A stretch of DNA of 64,000 nt, from NCBI GenBank assembly GCA_945883825.1, contig CAMCYF010000013.1, positions 1 to 64,000 of the forward strand, read 5' to 3'. Shown one piece after another: positions 50,298-61,262 of the stretch. This DNA comes from Chitinophaga pinensis (lineage in GTDB: Bacteria; Bacteroidota; Bacteroidia; Flavobacteriales_D; Crocinitomicaceae). Position numbers and translations under genes: made by a program. Position 1 is the stretch's first letter. Each line of letters begins with the position of its first letter. Below the pieces are notes generated by a model. The model saw only the letters and a list, made by a program, of their open reading frames with translations, made no database searches and had not been told where the DNA came from.

Positions 50298-53200
50298 ATG
50301 AGAAATTTACTACTATTATTTATCAATATACTTGTTTTTTCTTCTATAAGCTTTTCGCAAATTGTACCCTCGACGAACATAGTTTGCGTTGGGAATAGTG
50401 CAACTTTTAGTTATACTGGTTCAGTTCCAGCAGGTTCGACATATGCTTGGTCATTTACTAATGGAACCCCTGCTAATTCAAGTTTACCCATCCCACCTCC
50501 TATATTTTTTAATTCAGCCGGTGTTGGCCAAGTTTCTCTAATTATCACAACTCCAATACCAACACAAATAAATCCACAATTTATAAATATTCAAGTTTTA
50601 GGATCAGTACCATCCATTTCTGTGAGTAATCCTAATTCAAATTATTGTGTCGGATCACCTATTATTCCGATTGTTTATACAATTTCAGGCGGAGCATGTC
50701 CAACACTTACTTCAGGCTCGTTAAATGGCTTGACATCAACTTGCAATGCAATTTCGTACCTTGGATTTACAAGTGGACATACTTTTACAATTACCGGTAC
50801 TCCCGCTACATCCGGTTGTTTGAATGCTATTTACAGTTCACCGTCCTTAGGTGGCTGTAGTGGTACCTCACCTATAAATCTTTCTTCAATATGTGTAAAT
50901 TCTAAGCCTACAGTAACATCCATAAGCTATAGTAGCCCATCATTTTGCACTACTGCTGGCCTACAATCAGTTTCCTTAAATGGATCAAATGGAACAATCT
51001 ATAGTGGAGGTTCCCCCTCAGTTTGGCCTTACACAGTCGGCACATACAGTGCATTCCCATCAGGATTAGTTTTTAATTCATCTAATACTGGAGATATTGA
51101 TCCAAGTGCAAGTGATCCAGGGTTTTATACAGTAACCTACACAATTGCTGCAGCTAATGGTTGCGCACCAGTTTTAGCTACAACAAATGTAACAATTACT
51201 GAATTACCAATAGCTAATCTTAGCTATCCTTTATCGCCATGGTGTAACTCAATTACATCTCAACAACTACCTACTTTAAATGGTACTAATGGCTACCAAC
51301 CGGGCACTTACTCATCACCTACATTGAGCAGCATCAATGCAAGTACAGGAGCAATCATTCCAAGTACAAATCCAACAGGAACTCACACTGTAACATATAC
51401 AACTCTTGCATCAGGAGGTTGCCCTGCAGTAAGTACAACTACAACAGTTACGATTAATCCAATTCCAATTGCCTCTGCTGATGCAATTACGTCTACTACT
51501 AATTGTAGTGGTATTAATGCTGAACTTGAATTATATTCTAATATTGGGTTCAATTATCAGTGGTTACTTACAGGTGGTTCTGCAACTGAACCTGGTAATT
51601 CTGGAGTAATAAGTACCGGATTTGAAACCTACTCCGTTTCCCTACCTGGTAACTACACTCTTAGAGTAACAGACCCAACAACTTCTTGCTCATTTACAAC
51701 TACTTCACCAATTATTGTTACAGTATTACCCCTACCAAGTACAGTTGTATCAGCTAATCCTAGATTTTTGTGTCTTGGGCAATCTACAACTTTAAGCGGT
51801 CCGACTGGCCCTTCAATATCATTTGTAGATTGGTATGATTCAAACGATGGTTTAATTGGTATTGGATCTCCATATACTTGGGCTTATCCTGCATCATCAG
51901 ATGTAATATATGCTGAAATTATGGGTAGTAACGGTTGTTCAGCTATTTCAAGTACTATTTCAATTGGAGTAATGCCTTTACCACCAGTCCCATCTATTGT
52001 TAGTTCTCTTCCTTCATCTGGAACTGAATGTTCTCCTAATTGTGTAACTTTATTTTCTAACACTTTACCATTACCAAACATGTCTTATTCATGGAGTAGT
52101 GGAGGAGGAAATGCAATTAATGCATCTTACTGCAGTACTGGAAACTATACAGTTACCCATTCTATTATTTATTCCAATAGTGCATTTACACCTAGCACTT
52201 TAACGTGTACTAATACTTCGTTACCCCAATTAGTTACAATCAACCCTGCTCCAACTACACCAACTATTTTAGCAACTGGAGGTCTTACATCAACAACTTT
52301 CTGTTCTGGTTCATCAATTACATTATCTGTTCCAAATTTACCAAATACAGATTTTGAATGGTCTAATGGAAGTTTCACTAATTCAATAATAGTATCTAGC
52401 CCCGGCTCATATTCTGTAAGAATCAGAAATACAATTACAGGATGTTGGTCAAATTATGCTACTTACACTGTTACTATGATACCTCTTCCTACACCCATTA
52501 TTACCGCTCCACCATCACCTATATGCGTTGCGGCCGGAGGTAGTGTTGTTTTAGGCTCTAATTACATTACCGGAAATTCATGGTCTGGTTGTAGTAATTC
52601 AGGTAGTACATCTACCTTAAGTGTCAGCGTTTCCTGCCTTTACACATTGACAGTAACTCAAGCAGGTTGTTCAGCGAGTACGTCACTAAATCTAACCATC
52701 AATCCTCGACCTTCTGCTGTTATTACTCAATCAGGCGCATTAAATATTTGTGCTGGGTCATGTGTTACTTTAAATGCTGTGAATTCACCTAATACATTAT
52801 ATGCATGGTATACTACTGCAAGTATTTTACCAATTGGAACTAATTCTAACTACGTGGCATGTAGCCCCGGAACTTACTATGTAGTAATTACAGATAATAC
52901 TACAGGTTGTTCTTCACAATCAATTAACTATACTGTGACTACACTTACCAGCCCTATTAATACAATAACAATTCAGGTTCCAGGGACTAATACATTTTGC
53001 CAAGGAGGATCTGCTACTCTTGTAGGGCCAACTGCACCAATTGGTACTACTTATACTTATCAATGGTATAATAATAGTGGCCCACTTGGAGTTGGAATAA
53101 ACCAAAATGCTACAAGCTCAGGCACATATTATTGTATCATTACAAATTCTAACACATTATGTTCAGTACAATCAAATTCTATTGTAATTACTGTTAATCC

Positions 53201-56200
53201 AAACCCTACAGCTATAATAAATCCAACTACAAACCTTTGCGTTGGTGCAGTATTAACAGCATCGGGAATTCCTATAGTATCATATTCATATTGTTGGATT
53301 TTTAATGGTGGGCCCTGTGTCTCTGGCACAAATACTTATACATCAACAACAGCTGGGAACGTTTATGTCAGATTAACAGACCCTAATGGTTGTATTGCTA
53401 ATTCATCAACTGTTACTATTAATGCACTACCTACAACTCCTGTAATATCTGGAATCACTCCATTTTGTGCTGGTACATCTACAACATTATCAACACCATT
53501 AGTAGCAAATTGCACATATACGTGGTCTCCGAGTGGCGGCATTGCAGGTCCAACACAAAATATATATACTGTTAGTACAGGAGGGACTTATTCTGTAACT
53601 ATTACAAATAGTAATGGATGTTCTAGTACATCTTTAACATATCCCGTAATCATGACTCCAACACCAATTACTCCAACTATATCACCTGCTGGACCAATAA
53701 GTTTATGTGTAGGTCAAACTCAAATATTAACTGCAACAAGCCCATCTGGAGCCGGTACAAATTTATGGAATGGTGGCACACCAACAAACTTATTAGCTAC
53801 GACTATTAGTAATTCAATTAGTGGGTCAGGTTCTTATACTTACACAGTAACAATAAATGGTTGTTCTGCAACCTCAGCTCCTGTTATTGTTACATTTAAT
53901 CCTAATCCGTCTATCCCTACACTTACTAGCTCAGCACAAACTTTGTGTGCCTACCCTACTTCAAATGTATTACTAACTAGTTCGCCTGCAGCTCCGGGTA
54001 TTGCTTATTCTTGGAATGGTGGTACAACACCTGGTAATAATCAAACAAATAGTATTACACCAAGCTCTAATGGAACTGGGGCTTATTTTGTAACGCATAC
54101 CAATACTACAACTAGTTGTTCTTCAATATCAAATTCTATCCCTGTAACGTTTAATCCGCTACCTAGTATAACTATTACTCCTAATGGACCTACAAACTAC
54201 TGCCAATCTGGTACTGTTACCTTAAACTCAGCTGTCGTTCCAGCTCTGACAATTCCAACTGTATATGCGTATTCATGGACTGGATCACCAGCTGCACTTA
54301 CTTCTACTACTTCAGCTGCAAATCTTACTTTTTTAAGTACAAGTTTAGCTGGAACATACACCTATACTTTACAAGCGACAAACCCTACAACGGGTTGTGT
54401 AGGTTTTTCCTTACCACAAACAATTCAAATAAATCCAAATCCAATTGCTACAATTACACCAAGTGGATCTACGACTTTTTGTCAAGGTAGTAATGTAATC
54501 TTAACTGCAGGTCCAACTGGTAATAGTTATGTTTGGTCTGGCTCCCCTTTTAATGGATCAACTTTATCAGCAATTACAGTTAGTACAACTGGGACTTATG
54601 GTGTTACTGTAACAAATAGCTTTGGCTGTGTTAATACATCACCAACTCAAACTGTAGCAGTAACTGCTAATCCAATAACTCCAATTATTACTTCACCCAT
54701 TACTACAGCAATCTGTAGTGGAAATTCATTAATTCTTACCTTTAATAATCCTACAAATAATACTACACATAGATGGTACGAGACAAGTATTGGGTTAGTG
54801 CAAATTGGTGGTGCAACCTATTCTGCTACTAGTTCTGGAACCTATTATTTAGTTACAACAAGTACTTTATCTCCTTTGTGTTCATCTTCTAGCAATCTAA
54901 TTACTGTTACAGTAAATGCTAACCCATCAACTCCTATAATCAGCTCAAACATTGCAACTCCAATTTGCCAAGGTAACAGTGTAACACTATCAGCTGGCTC
55001 GTACGATCCAAATCTAACTTACACATGGACACCAAGTGCAAGTAATGCTGGTGGATCTTTAACAGATGATAATATAAATAATGTTACTGCGACTGGAAGT
55101 TATGTTGTTACTGTTTCTAATAGCAATGGATGTAACGCTTTATCATTACCCTACATAGTAAATGTAAACCCTCTTCCAATAGTGCCAATAGTTATAGCTT
55201 CAGGTCCTACTACTTTCTGCGCTGGAGCTTCTGTTAATCTAATTGTTTCTAATCAAGTTGTTGGACACATTTATGATTGGTATTTGTCAGGTGGAAGTGC
55301 GCCTGTATTTACAGGAACAACTTACACTATAATAAATTCAGGGATTTACTATGTTAAAGCAAGGAATCCTATTACCCTTTGTGAAAGCAACTCGTCTACT
55401 ACACCTATTACAGTAAATCCTCTTCCAACAGCAGCAATTACACCTGCCGGACCTATAACAGTTTGTGCTGGAGACAATTTAGTATTGACTGCATTTAACA
55501 GTCCAGGATATTCTTTTAGTTGGGGAAGCTCAAATACTAATGTAATATCAAGTTCAGGAATATATAATGTAACAGTTACAATAAATGGTTGTAGTGCAAT
55601 TTCAAATAGTGTAACCGTAAACTATATTCCAAACCCATCACCAATCATTATTAGTTCACCAGTAAGTCTAGAAGCTTGCTTTGGCGGATCAGTAAATCTA
55701 TCTGTAGGTGGTATTTTTCCATTAACTGCTTGCACATATGAGTGGTTTAACTCTGCAGGTATTCTAGTACAAGGTCCTGGCACTAACAGTTCCTATATTG
55801 CAACTAGCTCAGGTACTTATCGTGTAAAAGCTACTTCAACATTAGGGACTTTTTGTTCTAGTTTCTCTGCACCAGTTACGGTAACAATTCATCCAAACAT
55901 ACCTGTTTCAATAACCCTACCAGCAGGATCATCTACAACATTTTGTGAAGGAACATCTTCAATTACTCTTACAGCTGATCCTCAAATTGGATATACTCAT
56001 GTTTGGAGCAATGGGCTAACATCCCCAACGATAAATCTTTCACTTGCTAGTCAATCTAGTCCATATACTGTGACTGTTACTAATACAGTAACGAATTGTT
56101 CTGCCACTTCAGCCCCCATGCCAATTACAATATATCCAAATCCATCAGCACCAAGCATCTCTCCAATTGGTCCATTGAATTCATGTGCAGGAAACCCACT

Positions 56201-59200
56201 TTTAACTCTTACGGCTTCACCTAGTACTTTCCCAATATATCAATGGAAAAACGGAACTGTCAATGTTGGTTCAAATTCCCCATCTCACAACCCGGCTAGT
56301 ACAGGTACCTATTCAGTTATTGCTACAAATAGTAACGGTTGTTCTAGCTTACCATCTAATCCAACATCCATAACTATAGATCCGATACCTGCAACACCGG
56401 TAATAATCCCACAAACGGGAAGTCCACTTCAGTTTTGCCAAGGTTTATCAATTAATCTATCAGCAACAATTAATAGTGGTAGTACCTATCAATGGTTTAG
56501 GAATGGTATTCCATATATATCAGGCAACCCTGTAAATATAACATTATCAGGAACTTACACATTAATTGAGACTAATAGTCTTGGATGTTCATCTCAAACA
56601 TCATCCCCTTTAACTATTATAGTTTATCCAAATCCTACTCCTGTAATCACTGCACTAAGCACAACCGAATTTTGCGCAGACCCTGGAGCTTCTGTAACAC
56701 TGCAAGCAACACCCGGATCTAACTTGTACCAATGGACATGTGTATCACCTACTTTACCAACCCAAGCGGCATCATCCTCACCTAATTTTATAGCTACACA
56801 AAGTGGTACGTATACTGTTACTACTACTAATTCTAACGGATGTATTTCTGCTGTTTCTAATTCTATACCAATTGTTGTAAATCCCTTACCTCTTGCCTCA
56901 ATAACTCCTGGTTCTGCAACAACATTTTGTGCAGATCCTGGTGCATTTGTAACTCTTACAGCAGGCCCGAGTGGTAACATTTATGAATGGTCTACTAGTG
57001 GCCTACCTCTAGGAAATCCATCTTTAGCTTCACAAAATATTACTCAAACTGGCATGTATTCGGTTTTAGTAACAAACCCTATTACAAATTGTGAAAACAC
57101 TGCATCTTTAACTGTAACAGTAAATCCTCTACCTACTCCATCAATAATTGCAAGTGGGATAACAACACCATTATGTGACGGACAATCTGTTGTACTTACT
57201 GCTGATCCAACTGGTTCAGGTTTAACCTATCTATGGTCTCCTTCTAGTTTTACGTCTATTGCAACACCTCCTATAACTTCAAGTGGTACTTACTCAGTTA
57301 AGATAACAGATGCTAATGGCTGTTCCGCTACTTCTGCACCTGTTCCTGTGGTGTTTAACTCTAACCCAGTGGCTTTTATTACGCCAAATAGTTTACCTAC
57401 TTTATGTCAAGGGGATACGATTACATTACAATCTAATCCAATGTCAGATAACTACGTATGGTCGCAGCAATTAAGTACTGGTGGGAATACTATAATTGCC
57501 TCAGGTATTCCAAGTATACCAGTATCGCAGTCAGGAATTTATACAGTTACAAATTATAATCCATCTGGATGTTTTACAACTTCTAACCCTATTACAGTAA
57601 CGGTAAATCCTCTACCAACTCCATTAATTACTGCAATTGGAGCTGGTATTCCAGGAAATACAGAGGTCTGCCAAGGAAACTCTGTTTTTTTATCTGTAAG
57701 TGGAATTGGAATTACAAGCTATCAATGGAGAGTTAATGGGGTAAATATAACTGGGGCAAATTCCATTAATTATCCAGCAACAAGCTCTGGATTTTATTCC
57801 GTGGAAGTAGGGAACAATAATAACTGTTTTAAAATATCCTCAGAAGTTGAAGTAACCATAAACCCTAACCCAACAGCTGAAATTAATTATCTTAATTCAC
57901 CAAATCCAATTTTACTTTGTCCTGGTGGAACAATAGGATTAACAGCAGCTCCAAGCAGTATGTACTATAGTTGGAATAGCCCTAATTTAGGCTTTGAAAC
58001 GAATCAGTTTGTACTCGCTACTACTTCAGGAACATACGAAGTAATCGTTACTGACCCTGCTACTGGTTGCTTTGATACCTCAGATCCTGTAAATGTTACT
58101 ATTCAAACACTGGGTACAACTTCTGCAGCAGTAATAGGTATGCCTTCAACACTAACATTATGTCCAGGTTCTCTATTTACTTTATCTGGAATAACTTCGA
58201 ACGCAACTTCTTTTAATTGGACGCTGATAAGTGCGCCTGCAGGTTGTAATTTAATCGGGGCAAATACATTAAATCCAACATTTACATCAGGATCTGTATC
58301 GGGTACTGCCATTCTAAGACTAAATACTTCATTGAATTATGCTTGTAATACTGATAGTAGTTATCAAGACATAACAATAAATATTAGTCCTTCAATACCT
58401 ACATTGAGTAACAATATAAATTCTGGTCTTGTTGATCAAGTTTTATGCTCAAATATTCCAATAGATCCGATTATATTTAATGTTTTAGATATACTTGGAT
58501 CAGGAACGACAATCCCTTCTGTTACTATTGATGGTACTACTGTTTTAGCTAGTACACCTTACAATGGAATTTCTTGGAACTTTATAGGTGGGCAAGTTGT
58601 AATTTCAGGAACTCCAAATTTTGGCACCTATACTTATACCGTAAATGGAATTCCTACTGGGTCTCCAAGTTGCTTATTAACTAGCTTAAGTGGGACAATC
58701 ACTTCGCAAGCACCATCATTAAGTATTTTTTCAGGTCAGTTCACTAATAATCAAATAATTTGTATTGGAACTAGTATAGCACCTATAATTTACGATTACA
58801 CAGGAATAATATCTTCAATTGATTTACCAGATGGTGTTATTGCACAATCAAATACAAGCGGAAATCAATATACAATCTCAGGAACTCCTTTAGCGGTTGG
58901 ATATTATAATTATGTAATAACTACAGAAACAGTTTGTGGATTTGAAACTTTATTAGGTGAGATTACTGTTATTCCTCCAATTACAGGAAATACAAGTGGT
59001 ATAGCAACTACTACAAATTGTGATGGATCTGAATTTACTTTAATTGGAGGCATTCTAAATTCAAGTGCTAATACAAACTATACTTATCTCTGGGTATACA
59101 GCACATCAATAACAGGACCATATGATCCTGCACCAGGAATTAATACAAATGCAAATTATGAGGGAACTATTTATCTAGCTAATGACACCTTGTATTTTAG

Positions 59201-59792
59201 AAGATTTGTATATGCAGGTGACTGTTATGATTATGCTGCACCAGTTATGGTTCATGTTATTCCTCTTGGAACTAACCCTAATATGATTGCATTTGCTGGA
59301 TCTGACCAAACAATAAGTCTTGGTCAAAGTGTTGAATTAGTAACAAGTGGTGTTAATATTTCTGAGTACAATTGGAGCCCAACAATTGGATTAAGTTCAG
59401 CAACAATAAGTAATCCTTTTGCAAGTCCTGTTTCAACAACAATCTATACATTAACAGTGCAAGATATTTATGGATGTTCCTATTCAGACGATATTACAGT
59501 AACTGTTTTAAATGATTATAGCCTAACAATACCAAGTTTAATCACTCCGAATGATGATGGATCAAATGATTTTTGGGAAATTCCTGAAAGCTTATTTTAC
59601 ACAGGTACTACTGTGAAAATAATAAACAGAGAAGGACAAGAAGTTTATAGTTCAAGTAGCTATGATAATACATGGGATGGAACATTTAATGGTAAACTTT
59701 TGCCTGAAGCAACCTACTACTATTTTATTCAGTTCCCAAATTCAGAAATAACGCATAAAGGGCCAGTTACAATTTTAAGAAATATTAAATAA
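50298..59792 (+). CDS. Giant (3164 aa) secreted Ig/PKD-like repeat protein with gliding motility-associated (T9SS type B) C-terminal domain
   Basis: Signal peptide MRNLLLLFINILVFSSISFS; roughly 28 repeats of about 90-100 aa bounded by NPxP-like linkers with FCxGxSVTL...YxW...SGTYxVTVTNxNGCSA; tail SLITPNDDGSNDFWEIPESLFYTGTTVKIINREGQEVYSSSSYDNTWDGTFNGKLLPEATYYYFI. Confidence 0.93.
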   Translation: MRNLLLLFINILVFSSISFSQIVPSTNIVCVGNSATFSYTGSVPAGSTYAWSFTNGTPANSSLPIPPPIFFNSAGVGQVSLIITTPIPTQINPQFINIQVLGSVPSISVSNPNSNYCVGSPIIPIVYTISGGACPTLTSGSLNGLTSTCNAISYLGFTSGHTFTITGTPATSGCLNAIYSSPSLGGCSGTSPINLSSICVNSKPTVTSISYSSPSFCTTAGLQSVSLNGSNGTIYSGGSPSVWPYTVGTYSAFPSGLVFNSSNTGDIDPSASDPGFYTVTYTIAAANGCAPVLATTNVTITELPIANLSYPLSPWCNSITSQQLPTLNGTNGYQPGTYSSPTLSSINASTGAIIPSTNPTGTHTVTYTTLASGGCPAVSTTTTVTINPIPIASADAITSTTNCSGINAELELYSNIGFNYQWLLTGGSATEPGNSGVISTGFETYSVSLPGNYTLRVTDPTTSCSFTTTSPIIVTVLPLPSTVVSANPRFLCLGQSTTLSGPTGPSISFVDWYDSNDGLIGIGSPYTWAYPASSDVIYAEIMGSNGCSAISSTISIGVMPLPPVPSIVSSLPSSGTECSPNCVTLFSNTLPLPNMSYSWSSGGGNAINASYCSTGNYTVTHSIIYSNSAFTPSTLTCTNTSLPQLVTINPAPTTPTILATGGLTSTTFCSGSSITLSVPNLPNTDFEWSNGSFTNSIIVSSPGSYSVRIRNTITGCWSNYATYTVTMIPLPTPIITAPPSPICVAAGGSVVLGSNYITGNSWSGCSNSGSTSTLSVSVSCLYTLTVTQAGCSASTSLNLTINPRPSAVITQSGALNICAGSCVTLNAVNSPNTLYAWYTTASILPIGTNSNYVACSPGTYYVVITDNTTGCSSQSINYTVTTLTSPINTITIQVPGTNTFCQGGSATLVGPTAPIGTTYTYQWYNNSGPLGVGINQNATSSGTYYCIITNSNTLCSVQSNSIVITVNPNPTAIINPTTNLCVGAVLTASGIPIVSYSYCWIFNGGPCVSGTNTYTSTTAGNVYVRLTDPNGCIANSSTVTINALPTTPVISGITPFCAGTSTTLSTPLVANCTYTWSPSGGIAGPTQNIYTVSTGGTYSVTITNSNGCSSTSLTYPVIMTPTPITPTISPAGPISLCVGQTQILTATSPSGAGTNLWNGGTPTNLLATTISNSISGSGSYTYTVTINGCSATSAPVIVTFNPNPSIPTLTSSAQTLCAYPTSNVLLTSSPAAPGIAYSWNGGTTPGNNQTNSITPSSNGTGAYFVTHTNTTTSCSSISNSIPVTFNPLPSITITPNGPTNYCQSGTVTLNSAVVPALTIPTVYAYSWTGSPAALTSTTSAANLTFLSTSLAGTYTYTLQATNPTTGCVGFSLPQTIQINPNPIATITPSGSTTFCQGSNVILTAGPTGNSYVWSGSPFNGSTLSAITVSTTGTYGVTVTNSFGCVNTSPTQTVAVTANPITPIITSPITTAICSGNSLILTFNNPTNNTTHRWYETSIGLVQIGGATYSATSSGTYYLVTTSTLSPLCSSSSNLITVTVNANPSTPIISSNIATPICQGNSVTLSAGSYDPNLTYTWTPSASNAGGSLTDDNINNVTATGSYVVTVSNSNGCNALSLPYIVNVNPLPIVPIVIASGPTTFCAGASVNLIVSNQVVGHIYDWYLSGGSAPVFTGTTYTIINSGIYYVKARNPITLCESNSSTTPITVNPLPTAAITPAGPITVCAGDNLVLTAFNSPGYSFSWGSSNTNVISSSGIYNVTVTINGCSAISNSVTVNYIPNPSPIIISSPVSLEACFGGSVNLSVGGIFPLTACTYEWFNSAGILVQGPGTNSSYIATSSGTYRVKATSTLGTFCSSFSAPVTVTIHPNIPVSITLPAGSSTTFCEGTSSITLTADPQIGYTHVWSNGLTSPTINLSLASQSSPYTVTVTNTVTNCSATSAPMPITIYPNPSAPSISPIGPLNSCAGNPLLTLTASPSTFPIYQWKNGTVNVGSNSPSHNPASTGTYSVIATNSNGCSSLPSNPTSITIDPIPATPVIIPQTGSPLQFCQGLSINLSATINSGSTYQWFRNGIPYISGNPVNITLSGTYTLIETNSLGCSSQTSSPLTIIVYPNPTPVITALSTTEFCADPGASVTLQATPGSNLYQWTCVSPTLPTQAASSSPNFIATQSGTYTVTTTNSNGCISAVSNSIPIVVNPLPLASITPGSATTFCADPGAFVTLTAGPSGNIYEWSTSGLPLGNPSLASQNITQTGMYSVLVTNPITNCENTASLTVTVNPLPTPSIIASGITTPLCDGQSVVLTADPTGSGLTYLWSPSSFTSIATPPITSSGTYSVKITDANGCSATSAPVPVVFNSNPVAFITPNSLPTLCQGDTITLQSNPMSDNYVWSQQLSTGGNTIIASGIPSIPVSQSGIYTVTNYNPSGCFTTSNPITVTVNPLPTPLITAIGAGIPGNTEVCQGNSVFLSVSGIGITSYQWRVNGVNITGANSINYPATSSGFYSVEVGNNNNCFKISSEVEVTINPNPTAEINYLNSPNPILLCPGGTIGLTAAPSSMYYSWNSPNLGFETNQFVLATTSGTYEVIVTDPATGCFDTSDPVNVTIQTLGTTSAAVIGMPSTLTLCPGSLFTLSGITSNATSFNWTLISAPAGCNLIGANTLNPTFTSGSVSGTAILRLNTSLNYACNTDSSYQDITINISPSIPTLSNNINSGLVDQVLCSNIPIDPIIFNVLDILGSGTTIPSVTIDGTTVLASTPYNGISWNFIGGQVVISGTPNFGTYTYTVNGIPTGSPSCLLTSLSGTITSQAPSLSIFSGQFTNNQIICIGTSIAPIIYDYTGIISSIDLPDGVIAQSNTSGNQYTISGTPLAVGYYNYVITTETVCGFETLLGEITVIPPITGNTSGIATTTNCDGSEFTLIGGILNSSANTNYTYLWVYSTSITGPYDPAPGINTNANYEGTIYLANDTLYFRRFVYAGDCYDYAAPVMVHVIPLGTNPNMIAFAGSDQTISLGQSVELVTSGVNISEYNWSPTIGLSSATISNPFASPVSTTIYTLTVQDIYGCSYSDDITVTVLNDYSLTIPSLITPNDDGSNDFWEIPESLFYTGTTVKIINREGQEVYSSSSYDNTWDGTFNGKLLPEATYYYFIQFPNSEITHKGPVTILRNIK

Positions 59793-59817
59793 GCCCAAAC
59801 TAAACAAAAAAGAAGAT

Positions 59818-61242
59818 ATGAAAACAATTATTTATTCAACCATAATTTTAACTCTTTTAACAGGAGGAAATATATTTAGTCAACAACTTCCCTTAGGAAG
59901 TCAGTACTACGTCAATATGTATTCATTTAATCCTGCAGAGGTAGGAACATCAACTTTGCAGACATTCTTCTCCCATAGAAGTCAATTTGCTGGAATTTCA
60001 AATGGTCCACAAACAACTTATTTATCAGTTGACGGACCAACAAAATACGATAAAATGGGCTTAGGTTTCATAGCTATGACTGACAGAACTGACATTTTAT
60101 CTAAAAATACATTTGTAGTTTCATATTCTTACAAACTAAAATTCGGAGAAAATCACGGATTAAATTTTGGACTAAATTTAGGAATCCTCAATAATTCTAT
60201 AGCATTTGACGAAGCAATTATTATTGATGAATATGATGCGCTAGTATCAAACAGTAATAGGAGTAAAACTGGTTTCACTTCTGATTTTGGTTTGCTCTAT
60301 AAAATAAAAGAACTTCAAATTGGTGTCTCTGTACCTCAAGTATTCTCAAATTCAAATTTATACATCAATACAAGTGGAGAGAAATTTTCATTTACCTCAT
60401 CGCGACACTATAGAGCATCAGTTAAATATACTTTCTTTTTAAATGAATCAAAAAATTTATCAGTATATCCTCTACTAGCTGCAAGATTCGTAAATGGTGC
60501 TCCATTTCAGTATGATGCAAATGTTATAGTTGATTTTAAAAAAATAGGATGGATTGGTATGACATACCACAGCAATTATGCATTTTCTAGTAGCGTTGGA
60601 TTACGCTATCAAAATATGATAATTGGATATGTATATGACTTTCCTCTTGGGTACCTAAATCAATTTACAAAAGGGTCTCATGAATTTATACTTGGTTACC
60701 GATTCGGAGATAAAAATAAAAAAGATGATTTCAACTCTGATGAATCAAACAAAAAAATAAAACAGTTGGAGATAACTCAAAATAGACATGAAAAGCTTAT
60801 TGATAGTCTAATCCAAACAAATGATAAATTATATGAAGATGCTCTTAATCAAAAAGATTTAGTGGACAGTTTAATAGAAAGGCTCTTGAATAAAAATCAA
60901 TCTGAAGATTCCAATTATGAAGGCAATAAAAATAAGAATAAGAATAATGGTATTGAAACAATAAGAACAGGATCCGCTACTGATTTTATAAGTGATGATG
61001 GTTCAGAAGTACAAAAAGGATATTATGTTGTTGTTGGTAGTTTTGCTATTCAGGAGTATGCAAAACGATTTAAAAATGGACTTTTGAATGAAGGATATTC
61101 TCAAACAAAATCTATACAACGTAAAGGCTCAGAAATAAAAAACGTTTACGTTTTCTATACTGATGATATTAATGAAGCCATTAATGAGAAAAGAAAATAC
61201 ACGAATATAGATGAAAGTGTTTGGGTATTGCGTATTGACTAA
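59818..61242 (+). CDS. PorP/SprF family T9SS membrane protein with coiled-coil linker and C-terminal SPOR-like domain
   Basis: PLGSQYYVNMYSFNPAEVGTS...GLGFIAMTDRTDILSKNTFVVSYSYKLKFGENHGLNFGLNLGI...LGYRFGDKNKKD; C-terminal QKGYYVVVGSFAIQEYAKRFKNGLLNEGYSQTKSI...DESVWVLRID. Confidence 0.85.
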   Translation: MKTIIYSTIILTLLTGGNIFSQQLPLGSQYYVNMYSFNPAEVGTSTLQTFFSHRSQFAGISNGPQTTYLSVDGPTKYDKMGLGFIAMTDRTDILSKNTFVVSYSYKLKFGENHGLNFGLNLGILNNSIAFDEAIIIDEYDALVSNSNRSKTGFTSDFGLLYKIKELQIGVSVPQVFSNSNLYINTSGEKFSFTSSRHYRASVKYTFFLNESKNLSVYPLLAARFVNGAPFQYDANVIVDFKKIGWIGMTYHSNYAFSSSVGLRYQNMIIGYVYDFPLGYLNQFTKGSHEFILGYRFGDKNKKDDFNSDESNKKIKQLEITQNRHEKLIDSLIQTNDKLYEDALNQKDLVDSLIERLLNKNQSEDSNYEGNKNKNKNNGIETIRTGSATDFISDDGSEVQKGYYVVVGSFAIQEYAKRFKNGLLNEGYSQTKSIQRKGSEIKNVYVFYTDDINEAINEKRKYTNIDESVWVLRID

Positions 61243-61262
61243 ATAAGCTCTCAGAGATATTA

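Noticed and set aside
52169-52378. Short minus-strand ORFs in 50.3-59.8 kb (e.g. 51884..52081, 53129..53329, 58103..58312)
   Set aside because: All nested antisense in the giant ORF and explained by codon bias.
56624-56980. 118-aa minus-strand ORF inside the giant repeat gene
   Set aside because: Antisense to a clearly coding repeat protein; composition reflects the complement of Thr/Pro/Ser codons; no start context or family.
50298-59792. Possible CRISPR-like or satellite DNA array suggested by periodic sequence
   Set aside because: Periodicity is at protein level (about 90-100 aa), with one continuous reading frame and diverged nucleotides; no direct repeat/spacer structure.
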